Assembly: GCA_024682655.1 (NCBI GenBank) | Contig: JAIKYZ010000037.1 | Location: forward strand, 1 to 64,000 | From: Treponema sp. | GTDB lineage: Bacteria; Spirochaetota; Spirochaetia; Treponematales; Treponemataceae | DNA: 64,000 bases | Direction of reading: 5' to 3' | Part shown: piece after piece, positions 47,339-57,031 of the stretch | Layout of the letters: the number at the start of each line of letters is the position of its first letter | Numbering within the stretch: position 1 is the first letter of the stretch | Program-made: the position numbers and the translations under genes | The notes under the pieces: generated by a model | Told to the model about the DNA's origin: nothing | Seen by the model: the letters and a program-made list of their open reading frames with translations, nothing else | Database searches by the model: none

Positions 47339-49477
47339 CTACTCTTGTCCAACAATTTTTCCCTTGAACATATCAACCAAAAGACTTACCTGTCTTGGAA
47401 TTTCAATTTTCTTTACCGGGCCTGTATTTTGTTCTTCAAGTTCTACCTGAAAGAGCATTTTTTTAGAACAAACATTAGAAATTTCCTGACTTATTATCTG
47501 CTGATTTTTTTGCAAAAGGGACAGTTCATAAGAATTTTCTACACTTGTTTTTACAATATCATTTTCAATCTTCCAGGCGCCAGTTTGCTGCAAAGTTGTA
47601 GTAATAAAACTATTATTTACAGCAAGCCCCGCAAGAACATTTCCTCTTAACTGAGCAATAGTAAGATTTTTTCCATCTGCAGTTGTGAAAGTTTCGTCAT
47701 TCTGAAGAGGAGCCTGCATAGAAGCCTGGGCTAATTCTTCTTCCTTTTCATAACTTTCTTCAAGTTTATTATATCTAGCTTCGTCAGACTCAACATAATA
47801 ATCATCTGCTGGTGGTTCATCATCAATATTTGACCAGTCGTCGCCTTCTAAATCTGGATTATCCGTAAAAGTTTCATTTTTAGCATTTTGAATAATCTGA
47901 TTAATAGTCACTGATTTTTTAGGCGGCAGTGAACCGCCATTATAAAAAGGGTTGGAACCCTCCCCCAAATCCTGGGAATCTCCTCCACCCCCGCCAGCTG
48001 CTTCTTTTTCTTCCAGTTCACGAAGAATAGAAAGTTTTGGAAGCGAAGTTGGAAGACCATCAGAACCTATGCTTGTTTCAGTTGATTTTACGTTTTCTGA
48101 ATATTTATTAGATCCCCATACATTCTGATTTACAGGACTTTCCTGATTATTTGAAAAAGAATGATTTTCCTGAGATTTAAAAATCTTATTCTGATCTGGA
48201 ATATCTTTTTTTTCTACAGGTTTTTCACCCCAAACAGCCTGTCCAGCCTGACCATTATTTACCTGATTATTAATCTGCTGGGGCTTACTATTTTCCACAG
48301 CCCCAATCTTAGGACTAGAATTATTTACAGGGGCGCCGGCAAGTAAAGCTTGAGCGGCATCAATAGCCTTTTTAACTTCTGAATTAGAAACATACTGACC
48401 AATCCAGCAAAGTCGGCTAAATGCTAATTCCAATTCATAGCGAGGCGAAAGTGAATAACGAGTATCTCTGTAAAGCTGTAAGAAAATACTTAAAGCTCTT
48501 TCAATCTGAACCGAATTCCAGGCATTTAAAACAAGTCGACTGTATCTTTCTACCGAATTTCCAAGAAGAGATTCCTTTGAAATATTACTTTTAATCAAAA
48601 GCAAACTGCGTAAATAATCAGCCGCATTTGAAATCAACTGTTCAATTGAGATTCCTGCCTGTAAAAATTCATCAAGCATATTAATTACTTTTTCGCTATC
48701 AGACTGGGCACAAGCTTCAAAAATTGTATTCAATCGGTCTAAACCTACAAGACCTAATTTATCGCGAATTTTATCATAAGTAATATGGCCATCACTAAAA
48801 GCTACAACCTGATCAAACAAAGTATAGGCATCGCGCATTGAACCAGTAGATTCACGGGCAATCCAGAAAAGAGCTTCGTCATCAGCCTGAATATTTAATT
48901 CTGCTGCGGCTTCTGCAAGACATTGTTTTACTTTATCAATTGCTACCAGTCTAAAATTAAAATGCTGGCAGCGGGATTTAATGGTTGCAGGAACCTTTTG
49001 TAATTCAGTGGTTGCAAAAATAAATATTACGTATGGAGGTGGCTCTTCTATAGTTTTAAGCAAAGCATTAAAAGCCGAAGTAGAAAGCATATGAACTTCG
49101 TCTATTATATAAATTTTGTAGCGGCAATTTGCAGGTGGAAATAAAACTTCATCTTTAATCTGACGGATATTTTCTACACTTGTATTTGATGCACCATCGA
49201 TTTCGATAACATCCATGTTTGTACCTTTTGTGATTTCAACACAATTAGAACATTTTCCACATGGACAATCAGTTGGACCGTTAGCACAGTTTAAAGCTTT
49301 AGCAAGAATTCTGGCTGTTGAAGTTTTACCACAACCTCTAGGGCCAGAAAATAAAAAAGCGTGAGCAATTTTTCCTGATTTTATGGAATTTTTAAGAGTC
49401 TCGGCAACAAATTCCTGACCAACAAGGTCATCAAAAGTTTGCGGACGTCTTCTCGTAGCTGTTACTTCATATGACAT
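47339..49477 (-). CDS. dnaX: DNA polymerase III subunit gamma/tau
   Basis: 712 aa; FSGPRGCGKTSTARILAKALNC, four-Cys zinc module, IDEVHMLS. Confidence 0.97.
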   Translation of the reverse strand: MSYEVTATRRRPQTFDDLVGQEFVAETLKNSIKSGKIAHAFLFSGPRGCGKTSTARILAKALNCANGPTDCPCGKCSNCVEITKGTNMDVIEIDGASNTSVENIRQIKDEVLFPPANCRYKIYIIDEVHMLSTSAFNALLKTIEEPPPYVIFIFATTELQKVPATIKSRCQHFNFRLVAIDKVKQCLAEAAAELNIQADDEALFWIARESTGSMRDAYTLFDQVVAFSDGHITYDKIRDKLGLVGLDRLNTIFEACAQSDSEKVINMLDEFLQAGISIEQLISNAADYLRSLLLIKSNISKESLLGNSVERYSRLVLNAWNSVQIERALSIFLQLYRDTRYSLSPRYELELAFSRLCWIGQYVSNSEVKKAIDAAQALLAGAPVNNSSPKIGAVENSKPQQINNQVNNGQAGQAVWGEKPVEKKDIPDQNKIFKSQENHSFSNNQESPVNQNVWGSNKYSENVKSTETSIGSDGLPTSLPKLSILRELEEKEAAGGGGGDSQDLGEGSNPFYNGGSLPPKKSVTINQIIQNAKNETFTDNPDLEGDDWSNIDDEPPADDYYVESDEARYNKLEESYEKEEELAQASMQAPLQNDETFTTADGKNLTIAQLRGNVLAGLAVNNSFITTTLQQTGAWKIENDIVKTSVENSYELSLLQKNQQIISQEISNVCSKKMLFQVELEEQNTGPVKKIEIPRQVSLLVDMFKGKIVGQE

Positions 49478-49606
49478 AAAACAAATTATAATGTAATTTT
49501 ATAAAAATTCCACAGATTAGCCCAAAAAACTTAGACTAATTTGCCAAGATAAAAATCAATTTTTAATAAAGTTTACATTAGATTAGATTTAAGTTAATAT
49601 TTTTGT

Positions 49607-50647
49607 ATGAAGATTTATGGTGAACTTTTAATTTTTCTACTTTTATTGATAACAAACCTACGTGTATTTTTTGTAAAAAAAACAAAAAAAGATCCAATAG
49701 TTTCTTTGGGCCCTACAGCATTTTTTTTATCGATTCTTCAGATTTTAGCCTGGAAAGTTGACCTTATAACCGCCTACGCTTTTCTTTTAAGTTTGATTTT
49801 AGTTTTAACAAATTTCCACGCCATCTTTAGATTTTTTTCAAGACTTTATGTAGATCACTATTCAAATCTCATGAAATTTTGGGCAGTAATTACAATCATA
49901 CTTTCTATTATAGGTATTGTTTTTACAATTGTTTTTGCGCCTACCCAAATTCATAATTCAAAACTGGGAATTACAGAAAGTGAATTTAAATATCAAGGAT
50001 CATTTAAAAGCGGACTGGTTGAAATTGAACCTTTTCATGATAATTCTGCTTCAATTTACGAATTTTCAATGTTCCCGGAATTAAAAGACCGTAAAAATGT
50101 TGTACTTTTTGTCCCAGATAAAAGGGCCGATACTTACAACTACCGTCCTTACCTTCAATTGCTTTGTAAAGCGGGATTTACAATTTGCTCAGCTGATTTT
50201 TACGTAGAAGACTGCAAATGGATGCATTCCCTGGCAGATTCAAAATATTTACGAAGATTGGGACTTTTAATCCAAAGTATATTTGATAATCAAAACTTCA
50301 ATTCAAAAAGAGAATTCTACACATTTAATATTAAACAGGAATTGAATGCCCTGCTTCCACTTTTGACAGAAAAATACGGACCTCAGTGCAGATATTTTAT
50401 TATTACAGATGGAATGGGAAAAACTGCGGTTACTGATTTTGCTCAAAGTCATCCAGAAGAAATTTCAGGAACTTTCTTCCTTGATTCAATTCCAGAATAT
50501 AAAACTCCTGGTTACGGTTGTATTGAACAGACCGAAGCCTATCTTACTTATCCGCTTAATATTCAGGCAGACAGAAGTCTTTTTACAACAAGATATATGG
50601 TTTTAAAAAGCAGTCAGGCAATCAAAGAAGCAATCCTAAAAAATTAA
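49607..50647 (+). CDS. Membrane-anchored alpha/beta-hydrolase-like protein
   Basis: 346 aa; three N-terminal TMs then VVLFVPDKRADTYNYRPYLQLLCKAGFTICSADFY hydrolase-like strand pattern. Confidence 0.5.
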   Translation: MKIYGELLIFLLLLITNLRVFFVKKTKKDPIVSLGPTAFFLSILQILAWKVDLITAYAFLLSLILVLTNFHAIFRFFSRLYVDHYSNLMKFWAVITIILSIIGIVFTIVFAPTQIHNSKLGITESEFKYQGSFKSGLVEIEPFHDNSASIYEFSMFPELKDRKNVVLFVPDKRADTYNYRPYLQLLCKAGFTICSADFYVEDCKWMHSLADSKYLRRLGLLIQSIFDNQNFNSKREFYTFNIKQELNALLPLLTEKYGPQCRYFIITDGMGKTAVTDFAQSHPEEISGTFFLDSIPEYKTPGYGCIEQTEAYLTYPLNIQADRSLFTTRYMVLKSSQAIKEAILKN

Positions 50648-50714
50648 TCAAAAATCTCTACAAATGAATATTTATATTTTATAAAAGCAGATAAATATAG
50701 TATATTTATTAAAT

Positions 50715-51248
50715 ATGAAAAATTTAAAAGACAAACTTTTACCAATAATTCTGGCTCTACTTGTTATTGTTTTAGACCAGATTACAAAACTGCTTATTGT
50801 AAAATTTATCCCAATCAACACAATCGGAACTCAGTTCTTTGGTGATTTTTTGAGAATTGTACACGTTTCAAACACAGGAGTTGCCTTTAGCGTTGGTGCT
50901 ACCTGGTCAGAAACTATCAGAAAACTTTTATTCTCTTTAATGCCAATACTTGTTATTGCTTTAGTCTGCGTAGTTTATTTTAGAAACAAAGATTTTACTA
51001 AATTACAGCGATGGGCAATCATGGGAATTGTTGGTGGAGGAATTGGAAATTTAATCGATAGAATTTTTAGAGCCGAAGGCGTAGTAGATTTTATTGATGT
51101 AAAATTCTTTGGCATATTTGGATTAAACCGCTGGCCAACCTTCAACGTTGCTGACTCTGCTGTAGTTGTCTGTGGAATTATTCTTTTAATCACCTTTATT
51201 ATTTCAATCGTAAAAGATTCAAAAAATAAAAATAATGGAGAAGAATAA
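50715..51248 (+). CDS. lspA: Lipoprotein signal peptidase
   Basis: 177 aa; LDQITKLLIV, NTGVAFS, GGGIGNLIDRIF, FNVADSAV. Confidence 0.97.
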   Translation: MKNLKDKLLPIILALLVIVLDQITKLLIVKFIPINTIGTQFFGDFLRIVHVSNTGVAFSVGATWSETIRKLLFSLMPILVIALVCVVYFRNKDFTKLQRWAIMGIVGGGIGNLIDRIFRAEGVVDFIDVKFFGIFGLNRWPTFNVADSAVVVCGIILLITFIISIVKDSKNKNNGEE

Positions 51249-51643
51249 TGGACCAGCCAGATTTAGATGAAGAATCAAAAAAGGCAAGAAAAGCTCAGGT
51301 TGTTGCCTGGAGAGAAAAAAAACGTTTTTCTACTATATTTATGTTACTCGCCTCTCTTTTTGAAATTGCAGAAACAATCTTAGTGATTCTTGTTTTATTC
51401 ATCCTAAGTTCAATATTTTTTCTTAGAATATTAGATCAATCAAATCCAAGTGTTCAGTTTGCTTTTGAAATCTCTACCCTATTTGTATTTGTGGGTGGAA
51501 TTGTGATTGGATTTATAATCTATAAAAAAGCTGTTTCCTGGTTCATAAAAAAAATGAAGTGGGAATCTAAACTTTCAGATGAAGTTTTATATCACTATCA
51601 AAAGAAAAATAAAAAAGAAATCGAAGAGGAACTAAAAAAATGA
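51248..51643 (+). CDS. Hypothetical two-TM protein
   Basis: 131 aa ORF overlapping lspA stop and mtnN start. Confidence 0.6.
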   Translation: MDQPDLDEESKKARKAQVVAWREKKRFSTIFMLLASLFEIAETILVILVLFILSSIFFLRILDQSNPSVQFAFEISTLFVFVGGIVIGFIIYKKAVSWFIKKMKWESKLSDEVLYHYQKKNKKEIEEELKK

Positions 51644-52329
51644 TCGGTATTATTGGAGCTATGGAAAGCGAAGTTGAATCAATCTTTGCAAATATGACTT
51701 CAAAAGAAAAAATCAATATTAATAACCTTACTTTTTACAAGGGAAAATTATTTGATAAAGAAGTTGTTGTTGTAAAATGCGGGGTTGGAAAAGTAAATGC
51801 AGCCTTGTGTACACAACTTTTGATTTTAACTTTTAAAGTTGATAAGGTTATTAACACAGGAATTGCAGGGGCCACAGGAAAAGGTCTTAATATTTATGAT
51901 TTTGTAGTTTCCAGTCAGGCACTTTACCACGATTTTGATACCAGCTTTTTTGGCTATAAATTAGGCCAGGTTCCGGGAATGGAAGAAACTTTTAAAGCTG
52001 ATGATGAATTACAGAAAATTGCTTTACAGGCCTTTGAAAAATCTGGGCTGGCAAAAGAACATAAAATTCAGAATGGCCTTATTGCTTCTGGAGATCAATT
52101 TATTGCAGGTGGAGAAAAGAAAGCCTTTATTGTAAATAATTTTCATCCCCTTTGTGTAGAAATGGAAGGTGCTGCAATTGCCCACGCCTGCTTTGCAAAT
52201 AAAGTTCCCTTTGTGATTATCAGATGTATGTCCGATTGTGCAGATGACAGCGCCGTAGAAACTTACGAAGAATCAAAAGCCTCAAAAGTTTCCAGCACTT
52301 TCCTTATGGAAGTAATCAAAGATATATAA
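51640..52329 (+). CDS. mtnN: 5'-methylthioadenosine/S-adenosylhomocysteine nucleosidase
   Basis: 229 aa; MIGIIGAMESEVE, VNTGIAGA-like, MEGAAIAH. Confidence 0.96.
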   Translation: MIGIIGAMESEVESIFANMTSKEKININNLTFYKGKLFDKEVVVVKCGVGKVNAALCTQLLILTFKVDKVINTGIAGATGKGLNIYDFVVSSQALYHDFDTSFFGYKLGQVPGMEETFKADDELQKIALQAFEKSGLAKEHKIQNGLIASGDQFIAGGEKKAFIVNNFHPLCVEMEGAAIAHACFANKVPFVIIRCMSDCADDSAVETYEESKASKVSSTFLMEVIKDI

Positions 52330-52352
52330 AATAAGATTAAAGAGGTTTAAAT

Positions 52353-52832
52353 ATGGCAGAAAAAAAATATAACGTAGATTCATTTAATCTGGACCACACA
52401 AAAGTTACAGCACCTTACGTTCGCCTTGCAGCAAGAAAAGAAGGAAAAAAAGGTGACATAGTTTCAAAATATGATATTCGTTTTACTCAGCCAAATAAAG
52501 AATTTATGACAACTGGAGCAATTCATACCCTTGAACATTTAATTGCAGAATATATCCGTGATGAAATGGAAGGGGTAATTGACCTTTCTCCAATGGGTTG
52601 CCGCACAGGTTTTTACTTTACAATCTGGGGTCAGCCAACAGAAGAAGAAGTTGCAAAGCATCTTTTAAATGTTCTTAAAAAAGTTTCTGTTTGGGATAAA
52701 GAAATTCCTGCTACTACTGAACAGGAATGTGGAAACTACCGCGACCACGATCTTGAAGGTGCAAAAAAATTTGCTAAACAGTGGTGCGATGGAATTGAAA
52801 AAAAGGGCTGGTCTGCCTTTGTAAATCAATAG
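52353..52832 (+). CDS. luxS: S-ribosylhomocysteine lyase (AI-2 synthase)
   Basis: 159 aa; HTLEHLIAEYIRD zinc motif, SPMGCRTGFYF. Confidence 0.97.
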   Translation: MAEKKYNVDSFNLDHTKVTAPYVRLAARKEGKKGDIVSKYDIRFTQPNKEFMTTGAIHTLEHLIAEYIRDEMEGVIDLSPMGCRTGFYFTIWGQPTEEEVAKHLLNVLKKVSVWDKEIPATTEQECGNYRDHDLEGAKKFAKQWCDGIEKKGWSAFVNQ

Positions 52833-52868
52833 ATTTTAAATACAAAATCCTATTAATAATTTTTAACA

Positions 52869-54410
52869 GTGAACATACTTGAAAAACTAAAAGAAACAGC
52901 AATCTCCGTTTTGCCTGTAATGGCAATTGTCCTTATCTTAGGGAATTTCCTTGTCCCAATGGATAAAATCGTCCTCACAAAATTTGTAATTGGCGGAATT
53001 CTCTTAATTTTAGGATTAACAATATTTCTTCTGGGTGTAGATTTGGGCATTCAACCTATGGGAGAACGCTGTGGTTCTGCTTTAACCCAAAAAAGAAGTT
53101 TAGGACTTTTACTTTCTGTGGCTTTTGTAATTGGTTTTATAGTTACAGCCGCCGAACCAGACATTCAGGTTTTTGGAGATCAGGTAAAAAGTATTTTTCC
53201 TCAGGTAAATAAAAGCCTCTTCACTTTTTCTATTGCGGCCGGAGTTGGGCTTTTTATTATGCTGGGCCTGCTAAGATCTGTTTTAAACTTTTCTATTAAG
53301 TGGACTTTACTGGCCGCTTATATTTTCTTATTTGTAATAAGTTTTTTTGCCCCGGAAAATTTTATTGGAATTGCTTTTGATTCAGGCGGTGCAACAACAG
53401 GCCCTATGACAGTTCCTTTTATATTAGCCTTAGGCCTTGGCGTTTCTTCTGTAAGATCAAAAGATAATGATAATTCCTTTGGTTTAACTGGAATTGCTTC
53501 TATTGGTCCAATACTGGCAGTTTTAATTTATTCTATTATTTTATCTGCAAGTGGAAGTTTTTCCGGGAATGAAGAAATTGGACAGGGAATAATAGAAAAT
53601 CAAGCCTTGGCCCAGGAATTAATAAAATCCTCTTTTTTTAAGGAAGTTTTTCAGCCTTTTGGACAGGTATTTTCTTCAGTTTTCAAAGAAGCCTTAATTT
53701 CTATTGCCCCACTTTTTGGACTTTTTATAATATTCCAGATTTTTTTATTAAAAATGACTGTCCGCCAGGTTGTAAGAATGATAATTGGTTTTATTTACAG
53801 TTTAATTGGACTTACAATTTTCCTGATTGGAGTAAATGGCGGATTTATGCAGGCAGGAAAAATTCTTGGCCAGCTTTTAGGTTCTTATGCAGTAAATCGC
53901 GGAGGAATCTGGTACGCAATCTTAATAGCTACAGGTTTTATTTTGGGGGCAATTATTGTTTGTGCAGAACCAGCGGTTTGGGTTTTAAGCGAACAGGTAG
54001 AAAGTGTAAGCGGTGGTACAATCAAGAGAAAATTCCTCCTCTTATTTTTATCTGTTGGAACAGCCCTTGCAATTGGACTTTCCCTTTTAAGATGTATCTG
54101 GGCTTTTGACCTAAAATGGGTTTTAATTCCAGGTTATTCCTTAGCCCTTTTACTTATGATTTTTAGCCCTGATTTATTCACCGGGGTAGCCTTTGATTCC
54201 GGCGGAGTAGCTTCTGGACCTTTGACTTCAACTTTTATTTTATCTTTTACAATTGGTGCTTCTAACAAGGGCGGAGATTCCTTTGGAGTAATTGCTTTAG
54301 TTGCCATGATGCCTTTAATCACAATTCAACTAATGGGAATTGTTTTCAACAAAAAAATGATTTCAAAAAATAAAACTAATCCTGAAATTGAAGGAGAAGC
54401 CGATGCATAA
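52869..54410 (+). CDS. DUF1538 family membrane protein (putative transporter), internally duplicated
   Basis: 513 aa; GTG start; two copies of FDSGG[AV][TA][TS]GP[ML]T and of xxAEPxxxVxxxQV. Confidence 0.88.
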   Translation: MNILEKLKETAISVLPVMAIVLILGNFLVPMDKIVLTKFVIGGILLILGLTIFLLGVDLGIQPMGERCGSALTQKRSLGLLLSVAFVIGFIVTAAEPDIQVFGDQVKSIFPQVNKSLFTFSIAAGVGLFIMLGLLRSVLNFSIKWTLLAAYIFLFVISFFAPENFIGIAFDSGGATTGPMTVPFILALGLGVSSVRSKDNDNSFGLTGIASIGPILAVLIYSIILSASGSFSGNEEIGQGIIENQALAQELIKSSFFKEVFQPFGQVFSSVFKEALISIAPLFGLFIIFQIFLLKMTVRQVVRMIIGFIYSLIGLTIFLIGVNGGFMQAGKILGQLLGSYAVNRGGIWYAILIATGFILGAIIVCAEPAVWVLSEQVESVSGGTIKRKFLLLFLSVGTALAIGLSLLRCIWAFDLKWVLIPGYSLALLLMIFSPDLFTGVAFDSGGVASGPLTSTFILSFTIGASNKGGDSFGVIALVAMMPLITIQLMGIVFNKKMISKNKTNPEIEGEADA

Positions 54411-55050
54411 ACTTATAATCAGTATAGTTCCCCATAACAGTGGAGAAATTATAACAAATGCAGCTAAACTTGCAGGAAGCAGGGGCGGCACAATTTTAAT
54501 GGGACGAGGAACTGCCGAAAACTCCATTATTCAGCTTTTAGGATTGGGGGATAAATCCAAGGACATAGTTTACATTCTTGTGGAAGAAGAAATATGTCAA
54601 AAGGTTTTAGATAAAATCAAAGAAAGTACAGAAAGTAAAAAGAACTTTGGAATTGTTTTTACTATTGATATAAATAATTTTCTGCGCAGTGGTTCAATCA
54701 AAAATCTGAAAGAAGAAAAACAGGGAGTAGAAAAAATGAATAATTCGTACGAAATGATTAATGTAATTGTAAATAAAGGTTATGCAGAAGATGCAATGGC
54801 CGCCGCCAGAAAAGCAGGAGCTGGTGGAGGAACTATAATAAACGCCCGGGGAACAGCAAAAGAAGGTGATGCAAAATTCTTTGGAATTGAAATTGTACCC
54901 GAAAAAGAAATGCTGATGATTCTTGTAAGTCAGGATAAAAAAGATGAGATTATAAAAGCAATTTCTGATTTACCTTGTTTAAACAAAGCCGGAAGTGGAA
55001 TTCTTTTTTCTAATAGCGCCAACAATTTTACAGTCTTGGGAAAAAAATAA
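54403..55050 (+). CDS. Tandem double PII-like regulatory protein
   Basis: MHKLIISIVPHNSGEIITNAAKLAGSRGGTILMGRGTAE... and MINVIVNKGYAEDAMAAARKAGAGGGTIINARGTAK; ATG overlaps DUF1538 stop. Confidence 0.85.
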   Translation: MHKLIISIVPHNSGEIITNAAKLAGSRGGTILMGRGTAENSIIQLLGLGDKSKDIVYILVEEEICQKVLDKIKESTESKKNFGIVFTIDINNFLRSGSIKNLKEEKQGVEKMNNSYEMINVIVNKGYAEDAMAAARKAGAGGGTIINARGTAKEGDAKFFGIEIVPEKEMLMILVSQDKKDEIIKAISDLPCLNKAGSGILFSNSANNFTVLGKK

Positions 55051-55091
55051 TCCTTTAAAAAAATTCAAATATTTATTCTAAATTTTCACAG

Positions 55092-55144
55092 TTGAACATT
55101 CAATCAATTGTTTGTATATTATTTATACTTGAACTAATGTTCAA
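55092..55144. promoter_or_regulatory. Two palindromes (candidate ArsR operators) overlapping a sigma-70-like promoter
   Basis: TTGAACATTCAA (55092-55103), TTGAACTAATGTTCAA (55129-55144); TTGAAC-17-TATATT. Confidence 0.55.
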
Positions 55145-55149
55145 ACATT

Positions 55150-55533
55150 GTGGAGCAATTTATGGGGAAAAGCGAAGTTACTTGTGATTGTGAAGTTATT
55201 CATGAAGACCTGGTAAAAAAGGTAAAAGAACAATTACAATCAGAAGAAATTATTACACAGCTTGCCAATTTTTATAAAATCTTCAGTGATACTACCAGAG
55301 TTAAAATCTTATACGCCTTAGATAAAAGTGATCTTTGTGTTTGTGATATTTCAGCTTTGTTAAATATGTCTATAAGTGCAGTTTCTCATCAACTTAAAAT
55401 TTTAAGAGATTCTTATCTGGTAAAAACAAAAAGAGAAGGTAAAGTAATCTATTATTCTTTGGCCGACGAACATGTTCAGATAATTATTGAATGTGGACTT
55501 GAACATATTCTGGAAAAAAATAATCAGAAGTAA
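55150..55533 (+). CDS. ArsR/SmtB family metal-responsive repressor (CadC-like)
   Basis: 127 aa (GTG 55150 or ATG 55162); DLCVCDISALLNMSISAVSHQLKILRD, N-terminal TCDC. Confidence 0.92.
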   Translation: MEQFMGKSEVTCDCEVIHEDLVKKVKEQLQSEEIITQLANFYKIFSDTTRVKILYALDKSDLCVCDISALLNMSISAVSHQLKILRDSYLVKTKREGKVIYYSLADEHVQIIIECGLEHILEKNNQK

Positions 55534-55588
55534 ATTTCTTAAAATCCTTTTATAAAACAAGAAATCAATTATTTGCTATAATGATTTT

Positions 55589-56326
55589 ATGAATCTTTCA
55601 AATATTACAATTGTATTAGATCATCCAGATGAAGCCAGAAATATTGGTTCAGCCTGCAGGGCAATGGCAAATTGCGACATAAAAGATTTGCGAATTGTAG
55701 GAAAAAAAGAAGATTATGATGTAGAAAAAGTTCATATTCTTGCAATCCACGCAGCCTATATTTTTGACAATGCTAAGTTTTTTGATGATATAAATCAGGC
55801 TACAGCAGATTGTTCCTTAAGTGCGGGAACTACAAGACGAAGGGGTAAAAAAAGAGGAAAATTATTACTCCCCGAAGAATTTGCCCAGGAAGCAAGCCCA
55901 ATTACCGACAAGAATGCAAAAGTAGCAATTATTTTTGGAAATGAAAGAACAGGACTGACAGATCCTCAATTAGATATGTGTACTTTGGGAGTAACAATTC
56001 CTTCTTCCGAGGAATTTGGCTCTTTGAATCTTTCTCACGCAGTTCAAATCTTAAGTTACCACATGTTTAGACAGAGCTTAAAAGAAAATCATAATGGTTA
56101 CAGAGGATACACTCCCCTTTCTCTAGAAAGAATTGATAAAAGTGTAAAAATAATCACAGATAATATGCAGAAAATCGGTTTTTTTAAAATGCCCGGTCGT
56201 GAAGATATGGAAGAATACTGGAGAAGTATTTTGGCCAGAGCAGCCTTATCAGAAGGAGAAGCTCAATATCTTGAAAAGACTTTCTCTAAAATTTCTGGAT
56301 TAGCCTTGAAAAATAAAAAGGATTAA
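55589..56326 (+). CDS. SPOUT RNA methyltransferase, TrmJ/TrmH family
   Basis: 245 aa; DEARNIGSACRAMANC, FGNERTGLT, SLNLSHAVQILSY. Confidence 0.92.
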   Translation: MNLSNITIVLDHPDEARNIGSACRAMANCDIKDLRIVGKKEDYDVEKVHILAIHAAYIFDNAKFFDDINQATADCSLSAGTTRRRGKKRGKLLLPEEFAQEASPITDKNAKVAIIFGNERTGLTDPQLDMCTLGVTIPSSEEFGSLNLSHAVQILSYHMFRQSLKENHNGYRGYTPLSLERIDKSVKIITDNMQKIGFFKMPGREDMEEYWRSILARAALSEGEAQYLEKTFSKISGLALKNKKD

Positions 56327-56351
56327 GAAACAAAGAACAAGGAATTAACAG

Positions 56352-57029
56352 ATGGACTTTAAATATCTTCTTTTTGATTTAGATAATACCCTCTACCCTT
56401 CTACATCGGATATGGATGCAGGAATTACCCGCCGTATGATGGAATGTGTAGCAGAATTTTTTAATTGCAGTCTGGAAGAAGCAGTAAAAATCAGGAGAGA
56501 AAATATAAGTCATTATTCAACAACCTTAGAATGGTTACGAGCCCAGGGCCTTACTGATATAGAAAAATATCTTGTCCATGTTCATCCAGATAATGAATGT
56601 GATGAATTAAAAAAAGAAGAGGGATTAAGAGAATTACTTTTAAGCCTTCCTCAAAAAAAATCAATTTTAACAAACGCCCCAAGAGAACACGCAATAAGAG
56701 TTTTAAATAAATTAGAAGTGAGTGATTTATTTGAATGTATAACAGATATCCGAGATCCGGAATTTTTTGGAAAACCATATCCTCAGGCTTATGAAGTTGC
56801 CTTAAAAAAATCTGGCTTTAAATTTGAAGAAACACTTTTTATAGATGATATGCAAAAGTATACCGATGGTTGGGCAGCCCTTGGCGGAACTTCAATTTTA
56901 ATTGGAAATAAAAACGGAAGACCACTTTCTAAAGATGCCAAAAGTATGAAAAAGGCAGACCAAAAAGTTTGGGGACAGACCTATAGATTAAAATCAATTT
57001 ACGAATTACCAGAATTCTTAGGAATATAA
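56352..57029 (+). CDS. HAD hydrolase, pyrimidine 5'-nucleotidase type
   Basis: 225 aa; LLFDLDNTLYP, FIDD motif. Confidence 0.88.
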   Translation: MDFKYLLFDLDNTLYPSTSDMDAGITRRMMECVAEFFNCSLEEAVKIRRENISHYSTTLEWLRAQGLTDIEKYLVHVHPDNECDELKKEEGLRELLLSLPQKKSILTNAPREHAIRVLNKLEVSDLFECITDIRDPEFFGKPYPQAYEVALKKSGFKFEETLFIDDMQKYTDGWAALGGTSILIGNKNGRPLSKDAKSMKKADQKVWGQTYRLKSIYELPEFLGI

Positions 57030-57031
57030 AT

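Noticed and set aside
47940-48010. GC-rich stretch with potential hairpins in dnaX, considered as a programmed frameshift site
   Set aside because: No clear in-frame slippery heptamer; encodes a Gly/Pro-rich tau linker, which explains the composition
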